From contig UQBS01000086.1 of assembly GCA_900539345.1 (NCBI GenBank), forward strand, positions 1-8,330: DNA of 8,330 nt, read 5' to 3'. Positions 5,518 through 8,330 of this stretch are shown piece by piece. A model generated the notes under the pieces. The model ran no database searches. It saw nothing but the letters and a program-made list of their open reading frames with translations, and was not told where the DNA came from. Each line of letters opens with the position of its first letter. Positions within the stretch are counted from its first letter, which is position 1. This stretch comes from an uncultured Coriobacteriaceae bacterium (GTDB lineage: Bacteria > Actinomycetota > Coriobacteriia > Coriobacteriales > UMGS124). The position numbers and the translations under genes were made by a program.

Positions 5518-7173
5518 CTACGCGCCCTGCGTGTATGCGACGGCCTCGGTTGCGGCGATGTAGCCGGAGTCGATGCACAGGCCGTAGCAGTAGCCGGGGA
5601 TGTCGTAATAGGGCGAATAGTAGAGCGAGCCGGCCTCGGTGCCGACGCAGTACAGGCCGGGGATGGGCGTGTAGTCGGCGGCCGTGAGGACGCGGCACTG
5701 GTCGTCGATGCGCACGCCGCCGAACGTGGACCAGGCGCTCTGGTAGTTCTGGGTAATGTAGAACGGGCCGGTCTCAACGGGCGTCAGATACCAGGGGTTG
5801 GCGTTGAACTCCTCGTCGACACCGGCGGCGCAGTAGCCGTTGTACCTCTCGACCGTGGCAAGGACGTTCTCAACGGGCAGGCCGGCCATCTCGGCGACCT
5901 CCTCGAGGGTGTCGGCCTTCCAGCACCAGCCCTCGGCGATGCCCTCCTCGATGTCTTCGGGCAGCTTGTCGAGGATGCGGTCCTTGAAGTAGGCACCGAT
6001 GAACCAGTTGGTGTTGGGGTCGCCGTACTCGCCGTCCTGGGCGCCGCGGGCCTTCATGTAGTTGTAGAGGCCCTCGGTGGTCAGGGCGTCCACGTAGGTC
6101 TGGTCGACGATGGCGTACCAGGGGTTGTTGTGCAGCGTCTGCTCGGAGCCGTAGCTCATGGGGAAGTCGCAGAGCATGCCCTCGTTGAGGAAGCGCTTGC
6201 CCTCGGCGTCTACAAGCAGGTTGCCGTAGTAGCCGAACTTGAAGGCGTAGTTCTGGTCGTACTTGTCCTGCTTTGCGGGGCGGCTCGCCTTGTCGTTGGT
6301 TCCGCCGTACTCGCAGGGGCAGTAGCCGAACGTCTTCTCGAGGGCCGCGCCCACGGCCTCGCACGCCAGGATGCCGTCGCCGGTGCACAGGCTCACGCCG
6401 CCCTTGGCCACGTTGAGGTCGCGGGTGTGCAGGAAGCGCTCCTGCAGGTCCTCATTGCCCAGGTAACCGCCCGTGGCGATGATGACGGCACCCGCGTTGA
6501 CCTGAACGGTGCCGTCGGGGCCTTCCGCCAAGACGCCGCAAACCTTGTCGCCATCCATGACGAGCGAGGTCATGGCCGTGGAGAAGTGCGCGTCGATGCC
6601 GTAGTTTGTAATGGCATCGCTCCAGACGGTGAAGCGGTCCTCGAGGGGCGTGGTGATGAGGTGGAAGCCGCCCTTTTCGCCGATGAACGGGGTCTCGAAG
6701 CGGAAATTCACCTCTTTGAACTCATAGCCGACCTCAATCAGGTTGGCGACGGCGTTCTTGGACTCGTGGATGCAGCGGCGCATGAGCGCGGGGTTGGGCG
6801 TCCAGTGCGTGTAGTTCATGACATGGTAGAAGACGTCGTCCTCGGTGAGCGTGGTGCCGCCTTCCTTTTCCTGCAGCACCGTGGTGCCGACGGCAAAGGG
6901 GCCGGAAACATAGACGCCATTGGGGGCGGTGACGTCCTCGCCCTTCTCGAGCACGACAACCTTGGAGCCGGCCTTGGCGGCCGTGATGGCAGACATGAAG
7001 CCTGCGGCACCCAGGCCACATACGACGATGTCGCAGTCGATGGTCTCGGCAACTTCGCCCTGGGCAGGCTTCGCGGCTTCTTCGGCGTTCGCGCAGGCGG
7101 CACCCGTTGCGGCGAGGGCTGCGGTTGCGGCAGTCGCGGCTACGAAGGAGCGACGGTTCATCTCGATGCCCAT
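5518..7173 (-). CDS. Tat-exported FAD-dependent reductase, third paralogue, under MerR control (substrate unknown)
   Basis: The 551-residue protein opens with a clear Tat signal (NRRSF at 6-10, an Ala-rich region, likely cleavage after ANA near 30). The Cys at 27 lacks a proper lipobox, so a lipoprotein is unlikely. GLGAAG (53-58) is the FAD dinucleotide motif; the C-terminal flavin segment is GTEAGSLYY, followed by Tyr522, Tyr523 and PG (526-527). The positions equivalent to Arg402, His504 and Arg544 of flavocytochrome c3 hold Cys335, Ser482 and Tyr522, so the chemistry or substrate should differ from fumarate reduction and from the other two paralogues. No CxxCH motif is present, so electrons must come from a separate donor. 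The start is the ATG at 7173, with AAAGGGA (7181-7187) seven bases upstream; a TTG at 7194 would leave no room for that site. The gene follows a MerR gene in the same direction, shares its operator and ends at a strong terminator. Confidence 0.93.
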   Translation of the reverse strand: MGIEMNRRSFVAATAATAALAATGAACANAEEAAKPAQGEVAETIDCDIVVCGLGAAGFMSAITAAKAGSKVVVLEKGEDVTAPNGVYVSGPFAVGTTVLQEKEGGTTLTEDDVFYHVMNYTHWTPNPALMRRCIHESKNAVANLIEVGYEFKEVNFRFETPFIGEKGGFHLITTPLEDRFTVWSDAITNYGIDAHFSTAMTSLVMDGDKVCGVLAEGPDGTVQVNAGAVIIATGGYLGNEDLQERFLHTRDLNVAKGGVSLCTGDGILACEAVGAALEKTFGYCPCEYGGTNDKASRPAKQDKYDQNYAFKFGYYGNLLVDAEGKRFLNEGMLCDFPMSYGSEQTLHNNPWYAIVDQTYVDALTTEGLYNYMKARGAQDGEYGDPNTNWFIGAYFKDRILDKLPEDIEEGIAEGWCWKADTLEEVAEMAGLPVENVLATVERYNGYCAAGVDEEFNANPWYLTPVETGPFYITQNYQSAWSTFGGVRIDDQCRVLTAADYTPIPGLYCVGTEAGSLYYSPYYDIPGYCYGLCIDSGYIAATEAVAYTQGA

Positions 7174-7180
7174 AGAAAAA

Positions 7181-7187
7181 TCCCTTT
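7181..7187 (-). promoter_or_regulatory. Ribosome binding site that sets the third flavoprotein's start
   Basis: Read on the minus strand, AAAGGGA lies seven bases before the ATG at 7173. It falls inside the frame that would result from the TTG at 7194, which argues against that start. The next ATG (7161) is less well placed, though it would still retain the Tat motif. Confidence 0.6.
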
Positions 7188-7204
7188 CCCTCAAAGGTCG
7201 CGGC

Positions 7205-7220
7205 GCCGGCCCCCGCCGGC
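7205..7220. other. GC-rich hairpin in the leader of the third flavoprotein gene
   Basis: GCCGGC (7205-7210) and GCCGGC (7215-7220) pair around a four-base loop. On the minus strand the hairpin lies in the mRNA leader, 17 bases before the ribosome site. On the plus strand it is followed by TTTTCCTT and would look like a short terminator for antisense transcription. No plus-strand gene is seen here that would need one. Confidence 0.45.
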
Positions 7221-7242
7221 TTTTCCTTACCGCTCAAAACGC

Positions 7243-7273
7243 ATGGTGAGGGTTCAACGCGGTAGAAGGTCAA
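7243..7273 (-). promoter_or_regulatory. MerR-type promoter and operator of the third flavoprotein gene
   Basis: On the minus strand a good -35, TTGACC (7268-7273), is separated by 19 bases from a poor -10, CACCAT (7243-7248). An over-long 19-bp spacer is the hallmark of MerR-activated promoters, where the regulator distorts the DNA to realign the two boxes. The spacer holds a dyad, TTC(T)AC and GTTGAA around a three-base centre (7253-7267). The same element, with 13 of 19 spacer bases identical, precedes the MerR gene. The weak -10 fits activator dependence. Confidence 0.6.
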
Positions 7274-7308
7274 GGGGTAATTTCTCGAATTTGCGATGCG
7301 GGGGCGTG

Positions 7309-8166
7309 CTACTCAATGGGGACGAGCAGCGTCTCGACGTCGCTCCCCTGGCCGTCGAGGTTCATGAACATGGGAAGCAGCAAAACGTCGGACCTTAGGC
7401 GATATCCATGGTCGGCAAGATAGGTAAATAGCGGGTCAAACGTCTCGCGGCGCAGGCTTTCCGACCGTGACAGACGACGGTGATAGCGCAGACACTTCCC
7501 CATGGGAAGCCTTTCGATTTTCGAGGTTTCGCAGGACTCCAACCTCCACGCCTCACGTGCCGGCATACTTATGACGTAACTCGGGTCGATGGTGGGGCCG
7601 CGTCCCAGAAGGTCCTCCTTGTGCAAGATGCGCGCGCAGTTCGTCACGCTCAACAACTCGTAAAAGGCTGCTATTTCCTGGCGATTTTCGCTTGAGACGC
7701 TGAAGTCGTATCCTTTTGATGCTTTGACATACACTTGGTCGTCGATGTCGGCGAGTTCAAAGTCGCTTCCTGTTGCCAGGCCGTCTGGCGAGTTCTGCTG
7801 GACAGCCCTGCTCTTTTCAAGGGCTTCCAAGGCCCCGCCGATGCGCCGTAGACGGTAGTTGAGCAGGTCGATTTGGCGTTGAAGGATTTCGCGCTGCGAC
7901 CGGAGAGACCCCTCGAACTCGGCGCTGTCCTGTTTGGCGTCGAGCATCTCAATGGCGTGTTCGACGGTAAATCCGTATTGGAGTAGCACGCGAAAGGCGT
8001 TGGCCCTGAACGCATCTTGGGGCGTGAAGACGCGGTAGCCGTTTTCCTCCCGCTCGTTTGCGCAGAACAGGCCAGCCTTTTCATAGAACCGCACTTTTGA
8101 AGGGCTCATGCCGGTCATGGCGGCGAATTCGCCGATCTTATAGGTCCGCTCGGCCTGTTCTGTCAT
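7309..8166 (-). CDS. MerR-family transcriptional regulator with GyrI-like effector domain
   Basis: The 285-residue cytoplasmic protein has a MerR winged helix-turn-helix at residues 9-76 (YKIGEFAAMTGMSPSKVRFYEKAGL, with the wing around NGYRVFTPQD). A coiled-coil dimer helix spans about 83-121 (LQRQIDLLNYRLRRIGGALEALEKS). Residues from about 142 to the end resemble a GyrI/BmrR-type effector-binding domain and close with the typical VETLLVPIE strand. This architecture binds organic molecules; the cysteine pattern of metal sensors is absent. It probably binds the dyads in its own promoter and in that of the flavoprotein gene 135 bases downstream, and activates them when the reductase substrate or a related compound is present (inference). 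The ATG at 8166 was chosen because GGAG lies five bases upstream and the HTH then starts near residue 9. An ATG at 8196 would add ten residues and a TTG at 8205 thirteen. Confidence 0.93.
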   Translation of the reverse strand: MTEQAERTYKIGEFAAMTGMSPSKVRFYEKAGLFCANEREENGYRVFTPQDAFRANAFRVLLQYGFTVEHAIEMLDAKQDSAEFEGSLRSQREILQRQIDLLNYRLRRIGGALEALEKSRAVQQNSPDGLATGSDFELADIDDQVYVKASKGYDFSVSSENRQEIAAFYELLSVTNCARILHKEDLLGRGPTIDPSYVISMPAREAWRLESCETSKIERLPMGKCLRYHRRLSRSESLRRETFDPLFTYLADHGYRLRSDVLLLPMFMNLDGQGSDVETLLVPIE

Positions 8167-8171
8167 GCCGA

Positions 8172-8175
8172 CTCC
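8172..8175 (-). promoter_or_regulatory. Ribosome binding site of the MerR gene
   Basis: Read on the minus strand, GGAG lies five bases before the ATG at 8166, preceded by another G-rich stretch. A further G-run (GGGGGA) lies about ten bases before the alternative ATG at 8196, so the upstream start cannot be fully excluded. Confidence 0.5.
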
Positions 8176-8231
8176 GTTCCCCCGATTGCCCCGCATGGGC
8201 TGCAAATTCCCCCAATGCAGCCAGATAGTTC

Positions 8232-8262
8232 ATAATAAGCCCTCAACATGGTTGAAAGTCAA
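8232..8262 (-). promoter_or_regulatory. MerR-type promoter and operator of the MerR gene
   Basis: On the minus strand, -35 TTGACT (8257-8262) and -10 TATTAT (8232-8237), each five of six to consensus, are separated by exactly 19 bases. The spacer holds a perfect dyad, TCAAC and GTTGA around a three-base centre (8243-8255). This is the classical geometry of an autoregulated MerR promoter. Transcription would start near 8225, giving a leader of about 60 bases to ATG 8166. Its match with the element at 7243-7273 supports both calls. Confidence 0.78.
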
Positions 8263-8330
8263 GAGCGGCAATCTCTGGCTCTTCGCCAGTTTGTGTGGGT
8301 GATATTTAGATAGATTCCCAGATGACACGG

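Noticed and set aside
5186..5563. Short open frames on both strands in the convergent intergenic region
   Set aside because: They cross the ends of the flanking genes and the terminator stem and lack convincing ribosome sites. The DNA there is better explained by hairpin structure.
7080..7110. Lipoprotein signal in the third flavoprotein (Cys27)
   Set aside because: The residues before the cysteine (GAA) do not fit a lipobox, and an ordinary ANA cleavage site lies a few residues later.
6130..7398. A 422-codon plus-strand open frame opposite the third flavoprotein gene and the MerR 3' end
   Set aside because: It is a Val/Ala/Gly-rich mirror frame with no domain, and it runs across the promoter and end of two well-supported minus-strand genes.
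8275..8289. Five-bp hairpin upstream of the MerR promoter
   Set aside because: The stem is short and its flanking T-run is minimal. No gene on the plus strand would use it, so it is not reported as a terminator.

Overview
The window looks like a chromosomal segment of a high-GC anaerobe of the Coriobacteriia, most likely the Eggerthellaceae (Eggerthella, Slackia and Adlercreutzia type). The reasons are the strongly GC-biased codon use, a LuxR-type regulator fused to about twelve membrane segments, and several Tat-exported FAD reductases of the fumarate reductase/flavocytochrome c superfamily. Those bacteria are known for many such flavoproteins, which pass respiratory electrons to diet- or host-derived molecules. 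The assignment rests on gene style only; no marker gene is present.

Layout: positions 1-37 hold a terminator-like hairpin, followed by about 250 bases of regulatory DNA with three inverted repeats. Then come a membrane-anchored LuxR regulator (291-1823, +) and two tandem exported flavoproteins (1969-3591 and 3696-5273, +) separated by a 12-bp stem-loop. A convergent intergenic region (5274-5517) carries a structured element and a strong minus-strand terminator. On the minus strand a third exported flavoprotein (5518-7173) lies downstream of a MerR regulator with a GyrI-like ligand-binding domain (7309-8166). Positions 8167-8330 hold the MerR promoter region.

How it works together: the window appears to be two regulator-plus-reductase modules facing each other. 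In the left one the LuxR-type membrane protein probably senses a compound at the membrane and controls one or both following reductases (inference from position). In the right one the evidence is stronger. The MerR gene and the reductase gene downstream each have a promoter-like element with a 19-bp spacer, and the two share a dyad operator (13 of 19 spacer bases identical). This points to MerR autoregulation and co-control of the reductase.

All three flavoproteins keep the FAD fold, but by my alignment from memory they lack the key arginines and the conserved active-site histidine of fumarate reductase. Each carries a different residue at the acid-base position (Tyr, Lys, Cys). They are therefore probably reductases for three different non-dicarboxylate substrates. 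No haem or quinol-oxidising partner is encoded in the window, so electrons must come from a protein encoded elsewhere.
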